20,365 bases of DNA, taken from assembly GCA_905214195.1 (NCBI GenBank), contig CAJMLH010000039.1, positions 1 to 20,365 of the forward strand, written 5' to 3'. Made by a program: the position numbers and the translations under genes. The notes beneath the pieces are model-generated. The model had not been told where the DNA came from, ran no database searches, and saw nothing but the letters and a program-made list of their open reading frames with translations. Of this stretch, positions 1 through 8,914 are shown one piece after another. The DNA comes from an uncultured bacterium. GTDB lineage: Bacteria; Bacillota; Clostridia; Peptostreptococcales; Anaerovoracaceae. Position 1 is the first letter of the stretch. Each line of letters opens with the position of its first letter.

Positions 1-526
1 TTTTGATTTTTTGTCCTGAAATAGCGCCCTCAAGAGCACGGATAAGCTTTTTTGTATTGTTGGGATGTATTCTTTGCGCCGCCTCAGGGTCTAATTGAGT
101 GAGTCTATTGTAGAGTTCTTCTGTTCCTTCATCTTCGGCTTGTTTTAAAAGGTCGCTGCGAAGTTTGTAATCTATATTGCCTCCTCCGAAATCCATGTCG
201 TATATCAGGGAGTTTACATATAATCCGGTTCCTCCGGAAATTATGGGAATTTTGCCTTTTGCAAATATTTCGTTGATTGCGTCTTTCGCCATTCTCTGGT
301 ACTGAGCAACAGAGAATGGCAGTGCAGGATCAATTAAGTCGACAAGATAATGTTTGACTTGAGCCCTTTCCTCGGAAGTAGGCTTTGCGCTGCCTATATC
401 CATATATTTGTAAAGCTGCATTGAGTCACATGATACTATTTCGCCATTTAGAGCTTTTGCCGCTTCTATGGCGTATTTTGTTTTGCCTACGGCTGTAGGG
501 CCTGCGATGATAGTAATTGTACGCAT
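1..526 (-). CDS. miaA: tRNA dimethylallyltransferase MiaA, 3' end cut off by the window
   Basis: MiaA transfers a dimethylallyl group from DMAPP to N6 of A37 in tRNAs that read codons starting with U. About 175 N-terminal residues are present and the frame stays open to the left edge. Visible are the P-loop GPTAVGKT (residues 9-16), the CDSMQLYK segment (33-40) that lines the active site, and GGTGLYVNSL around residue 100. The ATG at 526-524 shares one base with the mutL stop (TGATG), so the two genes are probably translationally coupled. The order mutS-mutL-miaA is common in bacteria. The substrate DMAPP comes from the MEP pathway, whose first enzyme (dxs) is in the same gene string. The identification is firm; the C-terminal half cannot be judged. 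Confidence 0.96.
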   Translation of the reverse strand, partial: MRTITIIAGPTAVGKTKYAIEAAKALNGEIVSCDSMQLYKYMDIGSAKPTSEERAQVKHYLVDLIDPALPFSVAQYQRMAKDAINEIFAKGKIPIISGGTGLYVNSLIYDMDFGGGNIDYKLRSDLLKQAEDEGTEELYNRLTQLDPEAAQRIHPNNTKKLIRALEGAISGQKIK

Positions 527-2364
527 CAGGAACGCTTAAACATCCTTTCGATTTCATATTTTGAAAATTTTACAAATGTAGGTCTGCCGTGAGGACAGCT
601 GAAAGGGTTGATACATGATTTCAAATCATTCATCAATGCTTTTACCTCTGTTTCTGAAAGCGAGTCTCCGGCTTTTACGGCAGATTTGCAGGAACGCATA
701 ATCAGCTTATCTATTACGACTTGGTTTACCGAATGAGAGTTTTTTTCAAATCCGTTTATAAAGTCTCCGGCAAAATCCTCGGCTTCAGATAGGCTCATAA
801 ATGTTGGGATTTCAGAAATTCTATAGCTTTCCATTCCGAAGTTTTCAATAGTAAATCCCATATCTGAAAGCAACTTAAGCCACTCTTCTTCTTGCTGTGA
901 AGCACTTATGTCAGCATCAATTATTATTGGCATCAATATAGGTTGTCGCAGTTTTTCTTCTCTTTGATATTCGGATATAAGCTTTTCATAAAAAATTCTT
1001 TCATGAGCGGCATGTTGATCTATGAGATAGAAATTATCTTCATCAACAGCTAAAATATATGTATCAAATATAATGCCTTTTATATCTATACTATCAAAGT
1101 CAAAGGGTTTGAGAAGCGGCTCTTTTATACTTAAATCTAAGGGCTTTTCATTTGTTTCAATTGAATCTGGCTGAGTCATAGGAGGAAGTTCAACTTTTTC
1201 CATTACAAAAGAATGTTGTGTATTATTCCCCTCATCCGGCGAAACTTCAAGAACTTCATTAGTAGACATAATGTTTTTAAGGTTGACTTGATAATCGGTA
1301 TCATCAGTTGATCTTTGGATAGTTTGCCGGTTTTCTTCTTGTTTGTCATATTTGAATATGTTTGCTGCCCTAACAACAGAGTCTTTTGTTCCCAAAGCAT
1401 CCTTTATGCTGTGTGAAATAAATGTTTCTATTGTTTTTTCATCATCAAAGCGAACTTCTCTTTTATTGGGATGTATATTTACATCTAAATCTGATGAGGC
1501 CAAAGTTAAAAACAAGAAAACTATAGGAAATCTGCCTTCAAACAGGCGCTCCCTATATCCTTCCGTTATACCTCTTTCGATGACCTTACTGTTGACGGGG
1601 CGACCGTTTACAAAGAATATCTGGCCGGATTTTGATGGTCTGCTCATGGCAGGTGTTGAAATATATCCGTCGACATGAAGTTCTCCATCAGAACATTTAA
1701 CAGGTGTAAGGTTATGAATATCTATTGATTGATATATTCTCGATATAATGTTTAGTCTGTCACCGTTACCGGATGTTGAAAAAAGCACTTTGCCATTGTT
1801 TATCAGTCTGAAAGAGACATCTTTGTACGCAAGGGCAAATCGTGAAATCATATCTATTATAAGGCTGCTTTCGGCAGAGTCACTTTTCATGAATTTTAGC
1901 CTTGCAGGAGTATTGTAGAAAAGATCGGTTATTATTAAGGTGGTTCCGTCAGGGCATCCTGTAGGCTGATTACTTATGACTTCTCCTCCGTGTATGATAA
2001 GTCTGGTGCCTGTCCTGTCATTTTTTCGCTTAGTTATAAGCTCAGTTCTTGTTACTGCACATATTGATGCAAGCGCCTCTCCTCTGAAACCCAAAGTATC
2101 TATTTTATTTAGGTCTTCTTGAGAAGAAATTTTACTTGTTGCATGACGAAGAAAGGCGGTTTCAGCTTCTTCACGAGAAATGCCGCAGCCGTTGTCGGTA
2201 ATTCTTATATACTCTTTTCCACCTTTTCTTATTTCCGCTACTATTGAATCTGCACCGGCATCCAGCGAATTTTCAATCAGTTCTTTTATAACGGACAAGG
2301 GGCGGTCTATGACTTCTCCGGCAGCTATTTTATCGGCCACCTGTTTATCTAAGATTTTTATCAT
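526..2364 (-). CDS. mutL: DNA mismatch repair protein MutL with endonuclease motif
   Basis: MutL links mismatch recognition by MutS to strand removal. The 612-residue protein has an N-terminal GHKL ATPase domain: the IAAGEVIDRP segment with catalytic Glu, the DNGCGI ATP-binding motif, ATSKI and GFRGEALASI. A variable linker follows at roughly 330-430, then the C-terminal dimerisation domain. That domain carries DQHAAHERIFYE starting at residue 449, which fits the metal-binding DQHA(X)2E(X)4E endonuclease motif, plus SCKSAVKAGD and CPHGRP near the C-terminus. All parts of the nicking site seen in MutH-less bacteria therefore appear intact. The ATG at 2364 lies inside the end of mutS (20-base overlap), with AAAGGA 7 bases upstream. 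By family knowledge it should nick the nascent strand, with strand choice helped by the sliding clamp. Confidence 0.98.
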   Translation of the reverse strand: MIKILDKQVADKIAAGEVIDRPLSVIKELIENSLDAGADSIVAEIRKGGKEYIRITDNGCGISREEAETAFLRHATSKISSQEDLNKIDTLGFRGEALASICAVTRTELITKRKNDRTGTRLIIHGGEVISNQPTGCPDGTTLIITDLFYNTPARLKFMKSDSAESSLIIDMISRFALAYKDVSFRLINNGKVLFSTSGNGDRLNIISRIYQSIDIHNLTPVKCSDGELHVDGYISTPAMSRPSKSGQIFFVNGRPVNSKVIERGITEGYRERLFEGRFPIVFLFLTLASSDLDVNIHPNKREVRFDDEKTIETFISHSIKDALGTKDSVVRAANIFKYDKQEENRQTIQRSTDDTDYQVNLKNIMSTNEVLEVSPDEGNNTQHSFVMEKVELPPMTQPDSIETNEKPLDLSIKEPLLKPFDFDSIDIKGIIFDTYILAVDEDNFYLIDQHAAHERIFYEKLISEYQREEKLRQPILMPIIIDADISASQQEEEWLKLLSDMGFTIENFGMESYRISEIPTFMSLSEAEDFAGDFINGFEKNSHSVNQVVIDKLIMRSCKSAVKAGDSLSETEVKALMNDLKSCINPFSCPHGRPTFVKFSKYEIERMFKRS

Positions 2365-4966
2365 TTACAAGTCCTTTTAGTTCTTCAAGTGCCTTTATTG
2401 CTTCAGACGGGGTTATTTCCATAATATCAATGGAATTGAGTTTTTCTGATACGGTATCTCGTATAAAAGCATCTTCAAATATTGAAAGCTGAATGTTTTC
2501 ATTGTCATTTTTTTGTATTACCGTATCACTCTGAGGCGGCATTTGTTCAAGTTCAGATAGTTTAACTTCTGCATTTTGAAGCAGTTCTGACGGTATTCCG
2601 GCCAGCTTTGCAACATGGATTCCGTAACTTCTGCTGGCAGAACCTGATACTATTTTGTGGAGAAAAACTATATTTCCGTTTTCTTCCGATACATCCACCG
2701 TAAGATTTCTTACACCATGAATCTTATCTTCAAGAGCCGTAAGTTCGTGATAATGGGTAGCAAAAAGAGTCCTTATGTGAGTATTGTTGTTACATAAATA
2801 TTCAGTAACTGCCCATGCTATGGAAAGTCCGTCGTAGGTACTGGTTCCACGACCTATTTCATCTAAGATTATAAGGCTTCTTTCTCCTGCTGAATTTAAT
2901 ATATACGACAATTCACTCATTTCTACATAGAATGTAGATTGACCTTGAGCTAAATTGTCTGACGCTCCTATTCTTGTGAATATCCTGTCTACAACTCCTA
3001 TTCTTGCCTTTTGACAAGGTATGAAGCAGCCTGCCTGAGCCATTAGAACAAGTAGTGCTGTTTGTCTCATATAAGTTGATTTACCTGCCATATTAGGACC
3101 TGTTATCAAAAGCATACTGGCATCGTCGTCATTTAAATATGTGTCGTTTGATATAAACAGACCCTCTCCTATGCTCTGCTCTATTACAGGATGTCTACCT
3201 TTGATTATTTCTATTTCCATTGAGTCATCAATTTGAGGTTTTGTATAACCGTGTTTTTCGCTTACATGAGCAAAGGAACATAGTACATCAAGAGTAGCGA
3301 TTGCTTCTGATATGGTTTGAAGCTGTTTTATAAAACCTTCGATATATTCTCTCAAGTCGGAAAATATATCATATTCCATCTGGTTTATTTTGGCCTCTGC
3401 ATTGAGCACAAGATTTTCCATGTCCTTAAGTTCAGGGGTTATAAATCTTTCGGCATTGGCCAATGTCTGTTTTCTTATGTAGTTTTCAGGAATCTGGTCA
3501 TAAAAAGACTTGGTGACTTCCAGATAATATCCGAATACTTTGTTATATCCTACTTTTAGTGTACGGATGCCTGTTCTTTCCCTTTCGGAAGCTTCCAGTC
3601 CGGAAATCCAGGCTTTGCCGTCTTTAATGGAATCTTTAAGTTTATCCAGATCTTCGGAATAGCCTTCCTTAATTATCCCGCCTTCTTTGATAGTAAACGG
3701 AGGATCATCACAGACGGCATTTTCTATAGTATTGTAAACCTCTGTAAGAGGATTGATTTCATTGTTTAGTTCCCGTAATATTGGGGAATTTGCATATTCC
3801 AAAGATGCCTTTATATCAGGCAGCATCTTTAGAGAATTTTTCAGAGCAATTAAGTCTTTGCCGTTGGCATTTCTGCATGCTATACGACCTGCAAGACGCT
3901 CAAAATCATATATACCCTTTAGTGAGTCTTTAAGGTTATTTCTGATGAGGAGCTGTTGATAAAGCTCGTCCACACCATCAAGCCTCTTGTTAATCTCTTT
4001 GGAATCATTAAGAGGTTCTCTTAACCAACGCTTCATTTTACGGCTTCCCATAGCTGTGTGAGTTTTGTCAAGAACTCCGAGAAGCGAACCTGCAAGCCTT
4101 TTGTCATAAAGGGTTTCGGTAAGTTCGAGATTACGCAGGGTAGCTTTATCAAGCGCCATATGCTTTCCGGACTCATATGTGGATACTTGAGTTATCTGTT
4201 TAAGGCTGTGCTTTTGTGTTTCTAAAAGATAACTTAGAAGTGCGCCTAAAGAAAGTATTGACAGGCTGTCTTCTTCTAAACCTATAGCTGCGGTGGAAAT
4301 ACAGTTAAACTGTGCTTTGACTGCATCCAAACAGCTTTTATGTGAAAAAAACTCATTGCTTACAGTGTTTATATATGCTTCTGTTACAGCATGTATTTCA
4401 TCTGTAGAATAAGTTCCTGCAAAATCCTTGTTGATTATTATTTCCTTTGCATTGATTTTTACGAGTTCATTGAGAAGAGTTTCATAAAGGTTGGAGTCTT
4501 TATATTCTGTAACCTTTAGTTCACCGGTGGAAATGTCACAATAGGCGATTGACATACCGTTTTCATTTTCATCTGTATAGATGGCGGCAAGATAATTGTT
4601 TTCCTTTTCTGCTAACATTGATTGAGCAGTGAGAGTTCCCGGCGTAACAATTTGTATTACTTCCCTTTTAACTATTCCTTTTGCCGAAGCAGGATCTTCA
4701 ACCTGTTCGCAGATGGCAACTTTATAACCTTTGTCAACAAGTCTGGCTATGTAATTTTCTGCGGAATGGAAAGGGACTCCACACATGGGAGCCCTTTCCT
4801 CCTGACCGCAGTTTTTACCGGTCAGCGTTAATTCCAATTCTTTTGATGCAAGCTTTGCATCATCGAAGAACATTTCGTAAAAATCGCCAAGTCTGAAAAA
4901 CAGTATACAATCTTCATAATTCTTTTTTATATTCATATATTGTTCCATCATTGGAGATAATTTCAT
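2345..4966 (-). CDS. mutS: DNA mismatch repair protein MutS
   Basis: MutS binds base mismatches and small loops and recruits MutL using ATP. At 873 residues it has the usual MutS1 length. Features in order: N-terminal mismatch-binding domain with the Phe-X-Glu reader as F29-Y30-E31 in GDFYEMF; connector and lever/clamp domains through the middle; the ATPase with Walker A GPNMAGKST near residue 620; Walker B ILDEIGRGTSTYDG near 700; and THYHEL near 740. The C-terminal tail is acidic and Gln/Asp-rich, as is usual before the tetramerisation and clamp-binding region. The ATG at 4966 is preceded by GGAAGA. A gap of 47 bases separates it from the aminotransferase gene upstream and shows no terminator hairpin. 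MutL overlaps its 3' end by 20 bases. Confidence 0.98.
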   Translation of the reverse strand: MKLSPMMEQYMNIKKNYEDCILFFRLGDFYEMFFDDAKLASKELELTLTGKNCGQEERAPMCGVPFHSAENYIARLVDKGYKVAICEQVEDPASAKGIVKREVIQIVTPGTLTAQSMLAEKENNYLAAIYTDENENGMSIAYCDISTGELKVTEYKDSNLYETLLNELVKINAKEIIINKDFAGTYSTDEIHAVTEAYINTVSNEFFSHKSCLDAVKAQFNCISTAAIGLEEDSLSILSLGALLSYLLETQKHSLKQITQVSTYESGKHMALDKATLRNLELTETLYDKRLAGSLLGVLDKTHTAMGSRKMKRWLREPLNDSKEINKRLDGVDELYQQLLIRNNLKDSLKGIYDFERLAGRIACRNANGKDLIALKNSLKMLPDIKASLEYANSPILRELNNEINPLTEVYNTIENAVCDDPPFTIKEGGIIKEGYSEDLDKLKDSIKDGKAWISGLEASERERTGIRTLKVGYNKVFGYYLEVTKSFYDQIPENYIRKQTLANAERFITPELKDMENLVLNAEAKINQMEYDIFSDLREYIEGFIKQLQTISEAIATLDVLCSFAHVSEKHGYTKPQIDDSMEIEIIKGRHPVIEQSIGEGLFISNDTYLNDDDASMLLITGPNMAGKSTYMRQTALLVLMAQAGCFIPCQKARIGVVDRIFTRIGASDNLAQGQSTFYVEMSELSYILNSAGERSLIILDEIGRGTSTYDGLSIAWAVTEYLCNNNTHIRTLFATHYHELTALEDKIHGVRNLTVDVSEENGNIVFLHKIVSGSASRSYGIHVAKLAGIPSELLQNAEVKLSELEQMPPQSDTVIQKNDNENIQLSIFEDAFIRDTVSEKLNSIDIMEITPSEAIKALEELKGLVNDKNLR

Positions 4967-5013
4967 ATGTTTCTTCCTTTTTCTATCCTTGATAAGTAAA
5001 TTAAAATGCTAAA

Positions 5014-6204
5014 CTATCTGTTGTTGTATGCCTTGATACCTTCTTTAATAATGTTGATACCGGCTTTCATGTCTTCTGCATTGAGGACATAAGCGATACG
5101 CATATCGGATTTGCCCACACCTTCAGTTCCAAAGAAGCCGCCGGCAGGAGCAAACATGCATGTTTCGCCGTTTACATCGAATTCCTGTAATAAGAACATT
5201 AAGAAATCTTCTGCGTTATCTACAGGAAGCTGAGCTGTTATGTAGAATGCTCCCTCAGGTACACCGTATTTGATTCCTTCGATTTCGTTGAGTGCTTCAA
5301 CTGAAACATTTCTTCTGTGTTCATATTCTTTCTTGATGTCATCAAAATATGAAGGATCCAGATTGTAAAGAGCCGCAGCACCAATCTGATCTATAGTAGG
5401 GCAGCAAAGTCTTGCCTGAGCAAGCTTCATTACATTGAGCATAAGCTCTTCGTTCTTGCATGCGATTGAACCTATTCTTGCGCCGCAAGCTGAGAATCTC
5501 TTGGAAACAGAGTCAACGATTATAACATTCTGTTCAGCTTCTTTGAATGAACCGAATGAAGACATTTCTTTTCCGTCGTATACGAATTCTCTGTAAACTT
5601 CGTCTGCTATTATGAACATGTCATGCTCTAAAGCTATATCTACGATAAGCTTCATTTCATCCTTTGTGAGGACTTTTCCTGTAGGGTTGCCAGGGTTTAT
5701 GATAGCAATAGCTTTAGTCTTAGGTGTGATAACTTTTTCGATTTTTTCTCTTACGGCATACTGATAGCCATCATCAGCTGTAGTAGGGATTGCTACAACC
5801 TTACCGCCTGCCTGAGCAACGAAAGTTTTGTAGTTAGTGTAGAATGGTTCAGCCATGATAACTTCATCGCCCTCATCAAGCATACAAGTCATAAGCATGC
5901 TTATAGCTTCAGAACCGCCGTTGGTAACCATAAGATCTTTCTTCTCAAAATCAAGACCTATTCTCTTATAGTAGCCTACCAGAGCATCAAGAAGAACATC
6001 TACACCCTGAGAGTTGGCATAAGCCAGAACTTCTTGGTCATAGTTTTTAACAGCATCGAAGAATGCCTGCGGAGTTTTGATATCAGGCTGTCCGATATTG
6101 AGTCCGTAAACTTTTTTGCCTGCTGCTCTTGCGGCATCTGCGTATGGAACAAATTTTCTGATTGGTGAGAGTTCCATGTTCAACACTTTGTTTGATAGTT
6201 TCAT
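5014..6204 (-). CDS. PLP-dependent class I aminotransferase (aspartate aminotransferase-like)
   Basis: This is a fold-type I, PLP-dependent aminotransferase of 396 residues, likely cytosolic. Visible hallmarks are the N-terminal GLNIGQPD (34-41), NGGSEA around 95-100 (cofactor phosphate region), NPGNPTG (170-176) with the Asn that contacts PLP, DEVY (201-204), and the Schiff-base lysine K235 in SVSKRFSACGARIG. An MRIAYV segment carries R369, the likely substrate-carboxylate arginine. The family includes aspartate, alanine and aromatic aminotransferases; I cannot fix the amino donor from sequence alone. The start has a strong AAAGGAG site. It sits between tlyA (32-base gap) and mutS (47-base gap) with no functional link to either. 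Its codons look more C-ending and constrained than its neighbours', which suggests higher expression (an impression, not a calculation). Confidence 0.93.
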   Translation of the reverse strand: MKLSNKVLNMELSPIRKFVPYADAARAAGKKVYGLNIGQPDIKTPQAFFDAVKNYDQEVLAYANSQGVDVLLDALVGYYKRIGLDFEKKDLMVTNGGSEAISMLMTCMLDEGDEVIMAEPFYTNYKTFVAQAGGKVVAIPTTADDGYQYAVREKIEKVITPKTKAIAIINPGNPTGKVLTKDEMKLIVDIALEHDMFIIADEVYREFVYDGKEMSSFGSFKEAEQNVIIVDSVSKRFSACGARIGSIACKNEELMLNVMKLAQARLCCPTIDQIGAAALYNLDPSYFDDIKKEYEHRRNVSVEALNEIEGIKYGVPEGAFYITAQLPVDNAEDFLMFLLQEFDVNGETCMFAPAGGFFGTEGVGKSDMRIAYVLNAEDMKAGINIIKEGIKAYNNR

Positions 6205-6236
6205 TTTCGTCTCCTTTGATTTACTAATACTTACTT

Positions 6237-7052
6237 TTATTCCAACTCCTCATGGGAGGTGTTAACAATTTGATGTACAGGTATGGTTGCGATATCGAAT
6301 TCTTCTCCTGGGTTCAGCTTTCCGTCTATGTAAAGAAGAAATTCTATATTGCCTTTGGCACCTGTTACAGGACTGTATGTCAAACCGGAAGGTCTGAGCC
6401 CATTCTCAATTGTATATTTTATCACATTTTCGATGACTTGTACATGGACTTTTCTGTCTCGTACAATTCCTTTCTTGCCTACTTGTTCTCTTCCTGCCTC
6501 AAATTGAGGTTTGATAAGGCATACCATATGTCCGTTATCTTTGAGTAATGATGAAGCAATGGGGAAAATGAGCTTCAAAGATATAAAAGATACATCTACA
6601 CTTATGAAATCCAAAGGTTTTATAAGTGTTTGATCGATATATCTTATATTGCATTTTTCCATGTTTACAACACGATTGTCGTTTCGCAGTTTATAGTCCA
6701 ATTGTCCATAGCCTACATCTACTGCATATACCATAGCTGCGCCGTTTTGCAACATACAGTCGGTGAATCCGCCTGTTGATGCGCCTATATCCATACAGAT
6801 AGCTTCATTTAAATCAAAATTCCATGTTTCCAAGGATTTTGCCAGTTTAAGACCGCCTCTGCTTACATACGGACATATATTTTCTTTTATAAATATGTCG
6901 GCTTCTGTGTCTACCATAGTTCCGGCTTTGTCGCTTATTTGACCGTCTACATATACTATACCGGCCATTATGGAAGCTTTCGCTTTTTCTCTGGATGTAA
7001 AATATCCCTTTTTTACTAAAAGTGCGTCCAATCTATCTTTCAAGGTATTCAC
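6237..7052 (-). CDS. tlyA: TlyA family rRNA 2'-O-methyltransferase (S4 domain plus FtsJ-like domain)
   Basis: TlyA proteins methylate ribose 2'-OH groups of rRNA (C1409 of 16S and C1920 of 23S in mycobacteria); some are annotated as haemolysins. The N-terminus is an S4 RNA-binding domain (RLDALLVKKGYF, then SREKAKASIMAG and VYVDG). SRGGLKL follows, then a Rossmann methyltransferase domain with the SAM-binding MDIGASTGGFTDC and DVGYGQLDYKLR. The start is uncertain. The longest frame opens at a TTG (7067) with no ribosome-binding site. A GTG at 7052 follows AAAGGA by only 3 bases. A TTG at 7043 has the same AAAGGA 12 bases upstream and begins KDRLDALL, closest to the usual family N-terminus. 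None is ATG. All candidates overlap the end of dxs, so translation is probably coupled. Confidence 0.93.
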   Translation of the reverse strand: MNTLKDRLDALLVKKGYFTSREKAKASIMAGIVYVDGQISDKAGTMVDTEADIFIKENICPYVSRGGLKLAKSLETWNFDLNEAICMDIGASTGGFTDCMLQNGAAMVYAVDVGYGQLDYKLRNDNRVVNMEKCNIRYIDQTLIKPLDFISVDVSFISLKLIFPIASSLLKDNGHMVCLIKPQFEAGREQVGKKGIVRDRKVHVQVIENVIKYTIENGLRPSGLTYSPVTGAKGNIEFLLYIDGKLNPGEEFDIATIPVHQIVNTSHEELE

Positions 7053-8895
7053 ATATCCTTTCGGCAATTTTTACGGGAGTAAGACCGTATTTATCAGCAA
7101 GTTCGTCGATTGTTCCTTGAGGTATGAATTCATCGGGCCATCCGAAGTTTAGTATATCGGAGGAACTGTTGCTTATGGCAGCTGCCATCTGTTGACCCAT
7201 TCCGCCGGACAAAGAATTGTCTTCAATAGTTACAATGAGTTTGGCATCACTGTTATAATCATTAAGAGGCTGCATATCAATAGGCTTGATTTTGGAAACT
7301 TCTACAAGGCCTGCTTTTATGCCGCAGCTTTCTAAAATATCGCAGACTTTTTCGCCACAAGATACCATTTTGCCGCAAGCCCATATATCTATGATACCTC
7401 TCTCTCTTAAACGGCAATTATTGCCGTCATAAGTAGACATAATCTTTTTATCGAAAACAGCTTCTCCTCGAGGATATCTTATAGCTACAGGCTTGTCCAG
7501 CATAAGTGCATAATCAAACATAGCTTTTAGTTGGTTTCCGTCTTTAGGTGCAAGTATAGTCAAGTTTGGTATCGTGGAAAGATAAGAAATATCAAACATA
7601 CCATGATGTGTTTCTCCGTCTGCACCTACACAGCCTGCTCTATCTATTGCAAATATCACGGGAAGCTGCTGCATGCAGACATCCTCTAATATCTGATCGT
7701 ATGCTCTTTGCAGGAAAGATGAATATATGCATACTACAGGTTTCATCCCGCCTTTTGCCAAACCGGCAGCAAAAGAAACAGCATGTTCTTCTGCAATTCC
7801 AACATCGAAAAATCTGTTGGGATATTTCATGGAAAAGTCATAAAGACCTGTAGCTTCACACATTGCAGCAGTTATGGCAACTATACGGTCATCCTCTGCG
7901 GCTTTGTTTGTAATGCATTCTCCCATAACTGAAGAAAATGTTTTGCCTGAAGACTTTTTTAGCTCTGAGCCTGTTGTAGGATCAAAGGGTCCTATTCCAT
8001 GGAATTTTGCCGGAGCTTTTTCGGCGTTTATATAACCTTTGCCTTTCTGAGTTATTACATGTATAAAGACAGGCTCATTTAACGATTTTGCTTTGTTCAA
8101 CACATCAGTTAAATCCTTGATACTGTGACCATCTACAGGGCCGAAATAAGTGATGCCCAATTCTTCCACTAAGACTCCGCCGTTGTCAAGGATGGAATAC
8201 TTTATATCGTTTTTAAAATCTGCAAGACCGTTTACAAGAGGTTTGCCTATGTTGGGTATGTTAACCACTCTGCTTTTTAGGAATTTTTTGACATCAAGGT
8301 AGCTCTTTGATGTTCTGAGATTACCCAGATGTTTGGAGATTCCTCCGATATTTGGAGAGATTGACATGCCGTTATCGTTTAAAATTACTATTACTTTCGA
8401 CTTGCTGTCTCCTATGTTGTTTAGTGCCTCATAGGCCATTCCGCCGGTTATTGAACCGTCGCCTATTACAGCAACAACATCATAATCTTCACCTTTAATA
8501 TCTCTGGCGGCTGCCATTCCCGAAGCTGCGGAGATGGAAACACTGCTGTGACCGGTATCATATACATCATGAGGACTTTCCTTACCTTTTGGAAATCCGC
8601 TAAGACCGTTTAATTGTCTTAATGTGTCAAATTCCTTTGCTCTGCCGGTTAAAATCTTATGCACATAAGCCTGATGACCGACATCCCATATGATTTTATC
8701 TCTTGGACTGTCAAATACTTTATGAAGTGCGATTGTAAGTTCAACCACGCCAAGATTGGAAGCAAGATGTCCCCCTGTCGAAGAGACTTTGCTTATCAGG
8801 AAGTCCCGTATTGAATATGATAATAGCTCTGCTTCTGCAAGAGTCATTGCTTTTAAATCTTGTGGAAAATTATATTCCGTAATATCTGATTTCAT
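7033..8895 (-). CDS. dxs: 1-deoxy-D-xylulose-5-phosphate synthase (DXS)
   Basis: DXS condenses pyruvate and glyceraldehyde 3-phosphate to DXP using thiamine diphosphate. This is the entry step of the MEP isoprenoid pathway and also supplies thiamine and pyridoxal synthesis. The 620-residue length is normal. Visible are WDVGHQAYVHK with H74, the thiamine diphosphate and Mg motif GDGS (145-148) followed by NDN (173-175), HGIGPFDP around 299-306, the catalytic Glu in AEEH (E370-H371), and DRAGCVGADGETHHG in the pyrimidine-binding domain. The ATG at 8895 has a weak AAAGGC site and lies 19 bases after ispA. The xseB-ispA-dxs order is also known from E. coli. Presence of dxs indicates that this organism makes isoprenoids by the MEP route. 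Confidence 0.98.
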   Translation of the reverse strand: MKSDITEYNFPQDLKAMTLAEAELLSYSIRDFLISKVSSTGGHLASNLGVVELTIALHKVFDSPRDKIIWDVGHQAYVHKILTGRAKEFDTLRQLNGLSGFPKGKESPHDVYDTGHSSVSISAASGMAAARDIKGEDYDVVAVIGDGSITGGMAYEALNNIGDSKSKVIVILNDNGMSISPNIGGISKHLGNLRTSKSYLDVKKFLKSRVVNIPNIGKPLVNGLADFKNDIKYSILDNGGVLVEELGITYFGPVDGHSIKDLTDVLNKAKSLNEPVFIHVITQKGKGYINAEKAPAKFHGIGPFDPTTGSELKKSSGKTFSSVMGECITNKAAEDDRIVAITAAMCEATGLYDFSMKYPNRFFDVGIAEEHAVSFAAGLAKGGMKPVVCIYSSFLQRAYDQILEDVCMQQLPVIFAIDRAGCVGADGETHHGMFDISYLSTIPNLTILAPKDGNQLKAMFDYALMLDKPVAIRYPRGEAVFDKKIMSTYDGNNCRLRERGIIDIWACGKMVSCGEKVCDILESCGIKAGLVEVSKIKPIDMQPLNDYNSDAKLIVTIEDNSLSGGMGQQMAAAISNSSSDILNFGWPDEFIPQGTIDELADKYGLTPVKIAERICEYLER

Positions 8896-8914
8896 TTGAG
8901 TTTGCCTTTATTTT

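Noticed and set aside
4967..5013. Gap between the aminotransferase and mutS, considered as a promoter or terminator site
   Set aside because: It is AT-rich, but I find no paired -35/-10 boxes at proper spacing and no hairpin with a U-run; only the mutS ribosome-binding site is supported.
6205..6236. Possible promoter TTGGAA...TAGTAA upstream of the aminotransferase
   Set aside because: Spacing is 13 bases, too short for a sigma-A promoter, and the boxes are poor matches.
6241..6262. Short inverted repeat (CTCC/GGAG around CATG) at the end of tlyA, considered as a terminator
   Set aside because: The stem is only four or five base pairs and no U-run follows on the minus strand.
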